Assembly: GCA_031273725.1 (NCBI GenBank)
Contig: JAISRG010000082.1
Coordinates: 1 to 18,605 of the forward strand
DNA length: 18,605 nucleotides
Direction: 5' to 3'
Source: Puniceicoccales bacterium
Lineage (GTDB): Bacteria; Verrucomicrobiota; Verrucomicrobiia; Opitutales; JAIRKQ01
The notes beneath the pieces are model-generated. The model ran no database searches. It was not told the DNA's origin and saw only the letters and a program-made list of their open reading frames with translations. Position 1 is the first letter of the stretch; each line of letters opens with the position of its first letter. Made by a program: the position numbers and the translations under genes. This document shows positions 1 through 7,396 of the stretch, one piece after another.

Positions 1-191
1 TTTCGCCATTGAACCGAACGTGTGCGATAGTTAACTGAACGTGATGGAGACGATTAGCACGAGTAAATATTTTGCTTTGGAAATCACTGCCTCCAACCAA
101 ATCAGCGAGGCTGACACCACGATTTCGGTACCCCTGTAATCACACAATCGAATCCGATTTAATCTATTTAACTTTTCGAAGGGTTCACACT

Positions 192-860
192 CTAGAGATA
201 TGTTGACTTGAAATCCGAATTCCAGAACCCAGCGGGTGAGGCTGGGGCATGTATTTTCGGACCAGACGATATTTGAGTAACAATTGGCCATACAACCATC
301 AGCACAACGGCTACGGCAAGCATGATAAGTAGCGTCCCCGTCAATATTCCGATAACAAATAGTATTCCCACTACGATGGCTTTTATACAGTGATCTTCGG
401 GAGGATCATCTTTTCTTACTAACCCTGTTCGGTCTATATTAACTCGAGCTTTCCAATTGGCTTCATCACTAGCGAGCTCTTCTCTTTTTGATTGTGCGCC
501 TAATTTTTCTTGTATAAGATTTGTTAAGTTAAGCTTTTGTCGTTTGTGTTGCGATTGAATGGAAGAAACAAAATTTTCCGTACTTTCCTGCTCACGTGCT
601 GCAATCATAAGGGTATATATTATGAATATTGGCAAATTTTGGTCCAATCTATCTTGAATGGATTTCCCGCATTGGCACTTAGGAATTCCCAAATCGAATA
701 GATCAGCAAGGGTATTTTACCCCAATCCTCATTTCGATATGTAACTCGTAGAATATCCACTTATTGAACCTTGTGTCGATGGCTTCGATGGCGTCGATGG
801 CGGAGAACACGCTCCCCAAGTGTCGCAGGGAGAACCATCATTGCACACACAATCTACCAT
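192..860 (-). pseudogene. Candidate T3SS hydrophobic translocator, interrupted by in-frame TGA and TAA
   Basis: An ATG at 860 opens a 43-residue Ser/Pro/Thr-rich, Cys-containing start (MVDCVCNDGSPCDTWG...) that stops at TGA (731-729). A TAA follows at 719-717. The same frame then runs open to TAG near 192 for about 170 codons: a hydrophilic helical stretch, then about 35 hydrophobic residues (IVVGILFVIGILTGTLL...), then a polar tail. One long membrane segment after a hydrophilic N-terminus, directly downstream of an SycD-type chaperone gene, fits a pore-forming translocator of the YopB/SctE kind. That role is inferred from position and membrane segment, not from a recognised motif. The 192-692 part alone could start at TTG (692). 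Its short tail suggests truncation. A second open stretch in another frame (291 to 31, about 86 codons) may be the shifted continuation or chance. Nothing convincing is seen in 1-30. Confidence 0.5.
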
Positions 861-913
861 AATCTTTCGTATTTAAAGGCTTCGTATTATTTTGCGGCTT
901 GTTTCTTTTTTAG

Positions 914-1414
914 CTATTCGGTTATCATTGCAAGCATCATTTTGGCCCTTGCTCCATAGGCTTGAGACTCTTTATCATTTTTAAATTTTTCTTCTGCCAC
1001 TACATGAATGAGTTCCGAGAGATATCTTTCGGCCAATTCTCAGATTTCAAGCTTAATAGTCCATTCTGCCAGGCTTAGTAATGTCTTTGGAGTATAGTCT
1101 CCATTAATTAGAGCGAGCCCGAAAAATTGGGATGCATTTAGATAATCTTCTAGCATGAAGTATGGGGAACCGCAGGCCGACAGGTACTTAATCGACGTTG
1201 GTTCGAGCACACTCAATATGGTAAAGACCCCTTTTGCTTCTTCGTATTGTTTATGCTTGTACATTTCACAACCAACCGTGTAAATCGATTCCAATCCATC
1301 ATCGGAGATGCCATAATATTCTTTGACATCAAATTCTTCAGAAATTATTTGCATGGCAGCATTCTGCAATGTCTTCTGATATTCAATTTTAGATTTCTTA
1401 TCTTCCTCTTTCAT
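914..1414 (-). pseudogene. SycD/LcrH-family T3SS class II chaperone (TPR), broken by in-frame TGA
   Basis: Class II chaperones of this family bind T3SS translocators in the cytosol through TPR repeats. The ATG at 1414 is preceded by GAGG five bases upstream, so it is preferred over a longer start at 1453. The 124 residues before TGA (1042-1040) carry the family pattern: a first TPR with KHKQYEEAKGVFTILSVLEP, then LSACGSPYFMLEDYLNASQFFGLAL. Immediately after the TGA the same frame continues for 41 codons to TAG (916-914) and supplies the missing C-terminal helices (ELAERYLSELIHVV, later RAKMMLAMI). These line up with the LcrH C-terminus. Restored length is about 166 residues, the normal size for LcrH/SycD. 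A GGA-to-TGA change would explain the lesion. The gene starts 19 bases after the large substrate gene ends. Family assignment is firm; loss of function is inferred. Confidence 0.8.
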
Positions 1415-1433
1415 AGATACCTCGTTTGTAAAA

Positions 1434-2003
1434 TTATCGAATATTGGAAGCAATTTTTTTAAAATAATCTCCTATGGATTTTACGACCTGGGAAAATGCA
1501 TTGACACAGGCGTTGGAATTTTGCTTATACTGCCACATTTTCGCTGTCATTAGTTGGGAATCCGTTGAGAATTTGTCGCCGTATATCCTCATATTGTCTT
1601 GCTGATTTGATATCATCGTCAGTGTTGCTTGTTCTTGAACGTCGATATTTTGTGTCTCACCGCTGCTGCCGCCGTCTCCGTCTCTATTCAATTGAGCAAT
1701 TGCACATTTAAATACGCCATGACCACCATTTGCTGTTGTGGTAACTGTATAAATATCACTACCATTAAACCCATTGCTTTTGACTATATCCTTCAAATAA
1801 GTATATAATTCGGTTATTGAACCATCAGTATCTGTTTTACTATCATTGCTATTACACTCCGGCCAACTGGAACTCTGCTGCGAGGCGGCCTTACCGTACA
1901 CTTTGTCATATAACCAATTCAAGCACTTCAGCATCGAATTGTTGGTTTGAATTTCCTCATTGATTTTTTCGATCTGTTTTAGCTTTTCCACGAGTATCAA
2001 CTG
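1434..2003 (-). pseudogene. C-terminal segment of large T3SS substrate-like protein
   Basis: About 188 residues in the same frame as the segment upstream, from which it is separated only by TAA (2006-2004). It has no ATG; only TTG (2000) or GTG (1991) could start it and neither has a Shine-Dalgarno site. This favours it being the continuation of the preceding segment. Content: an N-terminal helix (LVEKLKQIEKINEEIQ), a Gly/Ser/Asp-rich middle, and a C-terminal helical region of about 60 residues (ISNQQDNMRIYGDKF ... VVKSIGDYFKKIASNIR). A polar C-terminal helix of this kind is typical of T3SS tip and filament proteins (LcrV, IpaD, EspA groups). The resemblance is in pattern only, so the assignment is inference. 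The chaperone gene follows 19 bases downstream. If translated alone it would be a small secreted-type protein. Confidence 0.5.
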
Positions 2004-2921
2004 TTATCTACCGACCTTTTCGTACATGATGGCAAGAGCAAAATATGGCAACGAGTAGTGAACGTAGTCATCTTGCTTCGAAAAATTAGCATCGTATTGG
2101 GCCTTGCTTAGACTTGCATCACCATATTGCAATGCGTATGTATAGTTGCCATTGGCACCTATTGTTCTCATAATACCGGTTACCAGCCTAGAGGACCGAT
2201 CTGCCTGCGCCGTCGGCGTCGACACCATCATGCACAGATTTAAGAGGTCATTTATACCCATGTTAGGACCAATACTCAGACGCTTCATTAGCTCATCGTA
2301 TTCCTTTTTGGCATTATTGTCGTCTGTTTGGGCATTAACGACATTGTTTTTGACCTCGTCCAATTTGTTCTTCAAATTTTGGTTATTAGATAGGGTAGGA
2401 AGTTCTGCCGATATTAGTGGCTCTGCTAAATTGCACGAATTAGGGTCGTAAAGATTTGTCGATGCATTTCCCGATGGATACAAATAGGATTTGACACTCT
2501 GGTGCCCTGGATTGCCTTCTGCCGCCGAAACTCCTGGCGTTTGGAAAATTGCTGTAAGTTTAGCATCTGCAGTATGAGATCTGAGTTCTACTGAACGATT
2601 TGATAAGTCCTCAGGTTTTGAATCGGAAAATTTCTCTGAGAATACCTTGTTTGCCTCTTTGAATGCATCTAGGACTGCATTAAATCTGTCATTGGCCCCT
2701 ATAAATGATTCCGAGCCAGTGAAAGCATCGGTAATCGCATTAACATTCCCCATCAGCTCACTTGCCGACTCTATTTTTTCCAAAATATCACTAATATTAG
2801 CACCTGCTAAGAAACTTCGAATGCTGTCGTCGTTGGCCATAACCCTCAATGCATTGAGTGCTTCTGCCATAGTTTCTGGAGTTTCTGCATCATTAAATGC
2901 GGCGATGGCGACTTTTGCACC
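2004..2921 (-). pseudogene. Fourth segment of large T3SS substrate-like repeat protein
   Basis: Open from just after TAG (2924-2922) to TAA (2006-2004). An internal ATG at 2870 would give 288 residues. However, the 17 codons between the TAG and this ATG (GAKVAIAAFNDAETPET) align with a repeat in the previous segment (AISTFSNDLTDENLSKVKCAL), so coding once ran through the TAG. Content: helical repeats at the start (ALNALRVMANDDSIRSF), a polar middle, then NNVVNAQTDDNNAKKEYDEL followed by INDLLNLCMMVSTP. The latter resembles ADTQTSVDKTKEAYDL and DIQDLWDAI in the first segment. No enzymatic motif, signal peptide or membrane span is seen. I do not recognise the family. Location between a tip-position start and an SycD chaperone suggests a secreted T3SS component or effector. 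Confidence 0.55.
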
Positions 2922-3413
2922 CTACAGCAATATTGTATCTTGGAAATAATTTTCTATAACTGTTATTGCGTCTGCGATTGATGGGGAAATACTCGAGGCG
3001 CCTGGAAAATCCTTGATCGCACGTAATGCACATTTGACTTTGCTCAAATTTTCATCAGTTAGATCGTTACTAAATGTGCTAATCGCATTTGTTACAAGAT
3101 CCTCGATCGCACGCAATTTTGCTCTCGCAGCATTGGCATCATCCTGGTTTGTGCTCGAAATTGATGCAGGTGACGATATTGCCGCATTGAATCCAGCACA
3201 ATTAGTGCTGTAAAAATCTATGCTTGATAATGCATCCGCGAAACCTGGGAGGCTGCTAAGCTTATCTCTGTGCTGGGATAACTGATGATGGATCTCCTCC
3301 AGATTGGACTTACTGGGATTGCTTGTATCGTTAGCAATTATTGTGCGCATATTAAGTAACGTCCAGAAATCATCCATGTATGCTTGTATATTACCAGCTA
3401 ATAATTCAATATC
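2922..3413 (-). pseudogene. Third segment of large T3SS substrate-like repeat protein
   Basis: In frame with both neighbours and bounded by TAA (3416-3414) and TAG (2924-2922). The first in-frame ATG after the TAA is at 3377, but coding-like sequence begins right after the TAA (DIELLAGNIQAYMDD). It contains SLPGFADALSSIDFYS, matching LYPGFTEALRHIDAFS in the second segment. It also contains AISTFSNDLTDENLSKVKCALRAIKDFPG, matching sequence just past the TAG in the fourth segment. The protein therefore looks like a chain of roughly 100-150-residue helical modules. It is rich in Ala, Ser and Asn, with no membrane segment. Function is unknown beyond the T3SS context. Confidence 0.55.
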
Positions 3414-3782
3414 TTAATTATACCTCCAGCCAGAATTTTCTTTTATATCAGACAACGCGTCTGTCGCATCAGAGAGCTTACTGTGCAACCTACCAATGTC
3501 GATCGGGTTAGCGGATGCTCGTGCCGAAAACGCATCGATGTGTCGCAGAGCCTCAGTAAATCCTGGATATAGGAAAGATATTAAAAAATCATGTTTTATT
3601 CGTTTCTCCAAGGTGGCCTTGGCCGCGGAAATTGATCGTATCAGAAAATCCATTTGAGTAGATAAAGACTCATCGAATGCGTTGATTGGCTTATTTGCGA
3701 CATTCTTCATGTCCTCCAAAGACGTACGAACAGCGTTAATTTGGTCGATATTCCAAGTGGCTGCATTATCTGTTAATGGGGG
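3414..3782 (-). pseudogene. Second segment of large T3SS substrate-like repeat protein
   Basis: The frame is open from TAA (3785-3783) to TAA (3416-3414). It begins PPLTDNAATWNIDQINAVRT, reading on sensibly from the end of the first segment (LQLLCNP) if one base is added to the C5 run at 3782-3778. Possible internal starts are TTG at 3719 and ATG at 3710, without clear ribosome sites. Content is helical (SLEDMKNVANKPINAFDESL), followed by LYPGFTEALRHIDAFSAR, which recurs in the next segment as SLPGFADALSSIDFYS. The matching repeat and shared frame argue that this is a fragment rather than an independent gene. Confidence 0.5.
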
Positions 3783-4270
3783 TTACAAAGCAGCTGCAAG
3801 AATATCAAAAACTGCGCATTAGAGTTCATATCCAGCGAATCTAGGTTGAGCCCGTTTATCTCATGCTTGCAAAGGTCGTAAATAAGCTTAAGGATTTCAT
3901 TTTTAGTTTCATTAACTACTCCTTTGCATGCGCTACTTTGGTCTATCTCATGTATCGCATCCCATAAATCTTGTATATCATAGGGTTTCAGATCACGAAG
4001 GACATCATACGCTGCCGAGGCGAGATCATAGGCTTCTTTGGTTTTATCTACGCTTGTTTGCGTGTCCGCTATTTTCTTTTGATTTTCTGTGAGTGCGGAA
4101 GGCAATATCGAATAAACCTTTTCCAAAATGATCTGGTCGTAATGCCCTTCCAGAAAATAGACGATTCCCCCCAAAGCATCCTCCAAATCCAGAAATGGAC
4201 TAGTCACACGGTTGATATCTGCTTGCGTCATACCACATCCACCAATATCTAAATTTACACTATCAGTCAT
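3773..4270 (-). pseudogene. N-terminal segment of large T3SS substrate-like protein
   Basis: The ATG at 4270 has a perfect AGGAGG eight bases upstream, the best ribosome site in the window, so this is a genuine gene start. It encodes 165 acidic, helical residues with a polar N-terminus suited to a T3SS signal (no Sec signal) and the motif ADTQTSVDKTKEAYDL. It ends at TAA (3775-3773). A one-base shift in the C5 run at 3782-3778 would join it to the following frame. Restored through that shift and three later stop codons, the gene would span 4270 to 1434, about 945 residues. It lies between a small protein gene and an SycD chaperone, where lcrV lies in Yersinia, but is far longer than LcrV. As it stands, the cell could make only this 165-residue product. 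Confidence 0.6.
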
Positions 4271-4297
4271 AGTCCCTTCCTCCTGCCATTAAAATAT

Positions 4298-4851
4298 TTA
4301 TATTTTCATCCTTTTTATGGCTCTTTTAGTTTTCTCTGCCGCTTCCACCTTCTGCTCATGAGAAGAAGTTTTTCCCGCACTTGAATCGTAAACGCTTCCC
4401 ACATCCTCAATGAATGTTTTTTGTTTTGGAGATGGACTTATGATTCCCTTGCCTTTGGCAGGGTTGCCCAGACGAGCAAGCGCGCGTTCCCAGCCACCCT
4501 CCGGAGTCAACCGGAGACTATCGCAGATCCATTTCGTGCTCTCTCGACAGCTTTGCCAAATCATCGATCCCTGATAGCCTTTCCTTTAAACATCCCACGA
4601 CGGAATTGTCATCATTCGGCTTGCATTCTAACATGGAGAAAATTTTGTGTTGCTTATTCAGAACATCGCGTATTTGTGTCGCTGACTTTGCGTTCTGTGC
4701 TAAAATTTCCGCCATTTTTTTTCACCGAAATCACAACCTGTTCCATAACATTTACATGTAACCGATCGACATCTTCCCTGTCATCTAGTTTAGCCCCCGG
4801 CGGTAAAACGTTCTCAGATTTACGTAAAGTCTTTGCTTTTGTACTAACCAT
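4298..4851 (-). pseudogene. First gene of T3SS substrate locus; frameshifted small helical protein
   Basis: The ATG at 4851 follows AAGGAG at six bases. It opens 65 residues (MVSTKAKTLRKSENVLPPGA...) in frame A. Frame B (ATG 4715 to TAG 4518) gives MAEILAQNAKSATQIRDVLN..., and frame C (to TAA 4298) gives LTPEGGWERALARLGN... ending in a lysine-rich tail. The frames overlap and read naturally into each other if one A is removed from the A8 run at 4722-4715 and one base near 4530. The restored protein is about 184 residues, charged and helical, with no Sec signal and no membrane span. Its place before a tip-like gene recalls LcrG, but no sequence match is claimed. Alternatives: slippage on A8 makes the fusion on purpose, or frame B is a separate short gene. 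Confidence 0.45.
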
Positions 4852-4975
4852 CTGTGCTCCTTCGTAGATAATTTAAAGATGGGACGGAAGAGTGTTTCGG
4901 AAAAGGATCTTTTGCCATTGCAGCGGAGGTCCTGCCCAAATCACCACATCCATCAATTATTGTAATTCCACGACT

Positions 4976-5006
4976 GTAAGCTTACTCTCCATAAAATTTA
5001 TGTCAA
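4976..5006 (-). promoter_or_regulatory. Possible promoter with palindromic operator-like site before the T3SS substrate locus
   Basis: On the minus strand TTGACA (5006-5001) is a perfect -35 box. Sixteen bases on, TAAGCT (4984-4979) is a poor -10, and it lies inside a perfect 10-base palindrome, GTAAGCTTAC (4985-4976). A palindrome over the -10 could be an operator. The leader to ATG 4851 would be about 125 bases. It contains a 45-codon open stretch (4981-4844) without a convincing start, whose TAG overlaps the ATG region of the next gene. The weak -10 keeps confidence low. Confidence 0.25.
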
Positions 5007-5062
5007 CAAAAAATGTATAAAATTAAACATCCACACCATTAACAACGGATCGGAGAATATTT

Positions 5063-5439
5063 TGGCGAAGGTGGTGGGAATTGAACCCGCGTCTTGCATA
5101 TCTTCGGAAAACACGCCTACATGCTTATCCGATGATTAATTTTCGTCACAATATCGTGCATTGGCACATCACATCGCAATCATCGCAGTGTAAATTATCT
5201 CCATGGAACACCGCGAAATTCCATACAGACGCCCGATAAGTCGACACCATGCTTGCCCTATCGAGCATCGGACAAGATGATGCGCCGCAGCTAGGCTGCA
5301 GCTTTGTTGAATCCATGGCTGAAGTCAACGTTTATGATATTATTGCCATTTATTCTTTAACGGTTTGATCACGAAGCCGACCGTCAATTCCGATATGCGA
5401 TGTTATCCTACAACACACAATGGAATCCATGGCACCTCC
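5063..5439 (-). ncRNA. ssrA: tmRNA (transfer-messenger RNA)
   Basis: tmRNA rescues stalled ribosomes with SmpB and adds a degradation tag. The 5' end GGAGGTG (5439-5433) pairs with CACCTTC (5073-5067), giving a seven-pair acceptor stem with one G-U, followed by G and an encoded CCA (5065-5063). The T arm reads GACGCGGGTTCAATTCCCAC, the standard tmRNA 3' signature apart from one C-A mismatch in the stem. GGATTC near the 5' end matches the conserved D-loop region. A likely first pseudoknot (ACGG with CCGT) lies just before the tag. The tag frame starting at GGC (5347) reads GNNIINVDFSHGFNKAAA and stops at TAG (5293-5291). Length 377 is normal for a one-piece tmRNA. No clear promoter or terminator was identified. 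Confidence 0.9.
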
Positions 5440-5524
5440 AAATTACAAAGAACACATTAATTACTAATCAAAAATTTCATAAAGTCAGTAAATTTCACCA
5501 ACAAAATTTCCGAAAAGGTACAAA

Positions 5525-6017
5525 ATGACCGAATCATGTCAATGGTAATACCTACTTTGATGTTAACTATCTCGGAATAGATTATGGCTCAAAACGGGTA
5601 GGTATTACCATTTACCATGGTGACATTAGAATCGTACTGCCCAGAGAAGCTATAATCGCAGAAGACGACAGTGCAAAAGGGGAAAGAATTTGTGAAATAA
5701 TGAAAGAAAACAACATCGATGAAATCGCCACCGGATATCCGGTAAACATGGACAGAAGCATGGGCAACAAAGCGAAACAAGTGGATAGATTTATAAAAAT
5801 TTTATCAAGTAAACTGCCAACCGGCACCAAAATCAATCACATCGACGAACGGTTGACGAGTGAACAAGCAATCAGCGAACAAAGATCTTTTCACGGGAAA
5901 CAATCGCCCACTAAAACAAGGAAACAGCGGAACTTGGGAATTGTTGATTCCATAGCCGCAACTATTATCCTCCAGGATTTTTTACGAGAGCTGGAATTGC
6001 GTGGGGAAAAAAGATAA
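5525..6017 (+). CDS. ruvX: RuvX/YqgF family Holliday-junction resolvase-like protein, apparent frameshift at the N-terminus
   Basis: RuvX (YqgF) is an RNase H-fold nuclease linked to pre-16S rRNA processing and recombination. The frame ending at 6017 contains the family's first catalytic motif LGIDYGSKRVGI (from 5571). It also contains ATGYPVNMDRSMGNKA, HIDERLTSEQA and the C-terminal VDSIAATIILQDFL. The family fold needs the Asp in GIDYG, so the gene must begin before 5571. The frame is open back to TGA (5526-5528) but has no ATG, GTG or TTG. An ATG at 5525 with AAGG six bases upstream lies in the other frame and ends after seven codons. Removing one base around 5537 gives MTES-NGNTYFDVN-LGIDYG, a full protein of about 163 residues. 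An ATG at 5700 would lose the active site. This is either a sequencing error, a +1 frameshift or early decay. Confidence 0.8.
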
Positions 6018-6070
6018 AGGAAAGGGCAAGTCTGCCTGGATGTTTGTTTGTAGATTCAGCAAACTTTTTG

Positions 6071-6745
6071 CTATTTCCCATCGAGGTATGGGTTGTTGTT
6101 TTTTTCCTTTAAAATGGTTGTAAAATTTCCATGCCCAGGGACGACAATCGTATCCTGGGGCAAGGTCAAAAGTTTTTCTTTTATGCCAGCAATTAGTAGC
6201 GATTCGTTTCCGCCAGGCAAATCATATCTCCCAATATTGTCCTTGAACAACGTGTCGCCCGTAAATACGCATCCCAGTGCCTTGATGTAAAATGCCAAAT
6301 CCCCGGCAGAATGTCCTGGGATCCATCGGCAAAAAACTTCCAGCCATTCATTGATGCTGACAGTATCGCCATCTTCCACTTCGGTATCAATTTTGCAGGG
6401 GACCAGGTCAAAGTCTGCCCCTATCAACATTGCCACCAATTCGGGATGTTCGATTGGCAATTTGTCCAGCCTATGGGCGTAGGTTTGTGCTCCGGAATTT
6501 TTAAACATGTGGCCATCTCCCACGTGATCCCAGTGGCCATGGGTGAACAAAATGGCAATCACTTTTGTTTCCGGCGATAAAATTTTTTTACTCGCCTCGA
6601 ATGCTCCAAATGGTGCATCAATCAGCACGGCTTCATGGCACTTGGTATTCTCGATGAACCCAACATTGTTCCCAATGGGACCACATTTGGTGGCAAAAAT
6701 TTGCACCTCTCCCCTTGACGCGACTAAAAATTTCGACCTATGCAT
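6071..6745 (-). CDS. Metallo-beta-lactamase-fold hydrolase (glyoxalase II-like)
   Basis: A 224-residue MBL-fold protein with all expected metal ligands: THGHWDH (68-74), GHSAGD (144-149), the bridging Asp in FTGDTLF (161-167) and VPGHG (202-206). This short form, with the YDLPGG loop, is typical of GloB-like thioesterases that hydrolyse S-acyl thiols. The true substrate cannot be read from sequence because the long C-terminal substrate-binding domain of classical glyoxalase II is missing. It is cytosolic with no signal peptide. The ATG lies one base after the rsmG stop (TAA-A-ATG), so translation is probably coupled to rsmG. It converges on ruvX, where a short AGCAAA/TTTGCT hairpin at 6058-6072 overlaps the stop. 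Confidence 0.9.
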   Translation of the reverse strand: MHRSKFLVASRGEVQIFATKCGPIGNNVGFIENTKCHEAVLIDAPFGAFEASKKILSPETKVIAILFTHGHWDHVGDGHMFKNSGAQTYAHRLDKLPIEHPELVAMLIGADFDLVPCKIDTEVEDGDTVSINEWLEVFCRWIPGHSAGDLAFYIKALGCVFTGDTLFKDNIGRYDLPGGNESLLIAGIKEKLLTLPQDTIVVPGHGNFTTILKEKNNNPYLDGK

Positions 6746-6746
6746 T

Positions 6747-7352
6747 TTAAAAGATTTCCAAAATCACCTTATCTTCCAATTCGTGGATACCGGTAATTGC
6801 AGACATATTGTATAATTTACATCTTTTTAGCAATCCTAAATCGTCGGCATTGTCACCGCCCTTTAAATAAAAAATTTTGCCCTTCGGTTTCAAAAGTTTT
6901 TTCGCATATTTCAAAAAATCGACCAAATTTGTCACCGCCCGGGCAACGATCTTGTCGAATTTGCCAGAAAAATTTTCCGCCCTAACATTGACCGTTTTTA
7001 CATTTTGCAATTTGAGGTCCTTTACAATAGCGCTCACCGCCATAATCTTTTTCCCGATTGAATCCATCAGCGTAAAATTAGTCTCACCATGGACAATGGC
7101 CAGTGGAATTCCGGGCAGGCCACCTCCGGTTCCAATGTCTAAAACACTTTCTCCTTTGGTGAAATTTCCAACCGTAGAAATTGCCAGACTTGGAACGATG
7201 TGGCGGCTGATAACATTTTGAATATCTTTCCTTGAAATAAGATTAATTTTTTCATTCCATTCGCCCAGTAATTCGGCATACCGGGCCAATTGATTTAGTT
7301 GGCTTTCTTCCAGTCTGGGAAAAATTTTCGCGATTAGGCTTTCATCCGACAT
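6747..7352 (-). CDS. rsmG: 16S rRNA (guanine-527 N7) methyltransferase RsmG
   Basis: RsmG (GidB) methylates G527 of 16S rRNA using S-adenosylmethionine. The 201-residue length is normal. Family signatures are EWNEKINLISRKD (31-43), the RH pair at 50-51, and the SAM-binding loop LDIGTGGGLPGIPLAI (71-86). KIVARAV follows in the second half. The ATG at 7352 has no real Shine-Dalgarno site. It lies 44 bases after rsmA, with the MBL hydrolase one base downstream, forming an rRNA-modification operon rsmA-rsmG. Pairing with mnmG or parAB, common elsewhere, is not seen here. Confidence 0.95.
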   Translation of the reverse strand: MSDESLIAKIFPRLEESQLNQLARYAELLGEWNEKINLISRKDIQNVISRHIVPSLAISTVGNFTKGESVLDIGTGGGLPGIPLAIVHGETNFTLMDSIGKKIMAVSAIVKDLKLQNVKTVNVRAENFSGKFDKIVARAVTNLVDFLKYAKKLLKPKGKIFYLKGGDNADDLGLLKRCKLYNMSAITGIHELEDKVILEIF

Positions 7353-7396
7353 GGGTCCCAGGTAATTACTTTTTTACGGGCCTTACAGACAATTTC

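Noticed and set aside
31..291. Minus-strand 86-codon frame at the left end as an independent gene
   Set aside because: No ribosome site and no recognisable feature; it overlaps the hydrophobic protein's end. Kept only as a possible shifted continuation.
771..959. Plus-strand reading frame of about 62 codons with Arg/Trp-rich start
   Set aside because: It lies opposite the Ser/Pro-rich start of the hydrophobic protein and the restored chaperone end. Its composition (RWLRWRRWRR) is an artefact of repeated codons on the other strand.
717..3416. Stop-codon reassignment to explain the in-frame stops
   Set aside because: TAA, TAG and TGA all occur inside the frames, and normal genes in the window end at each of these codons, so no single reassignment fits.
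5146..5328. 60-codon minus-strand reading frame
   Set aside because: It lies wholly inside the tmRNA and has Cys-rich, unlikely composition.
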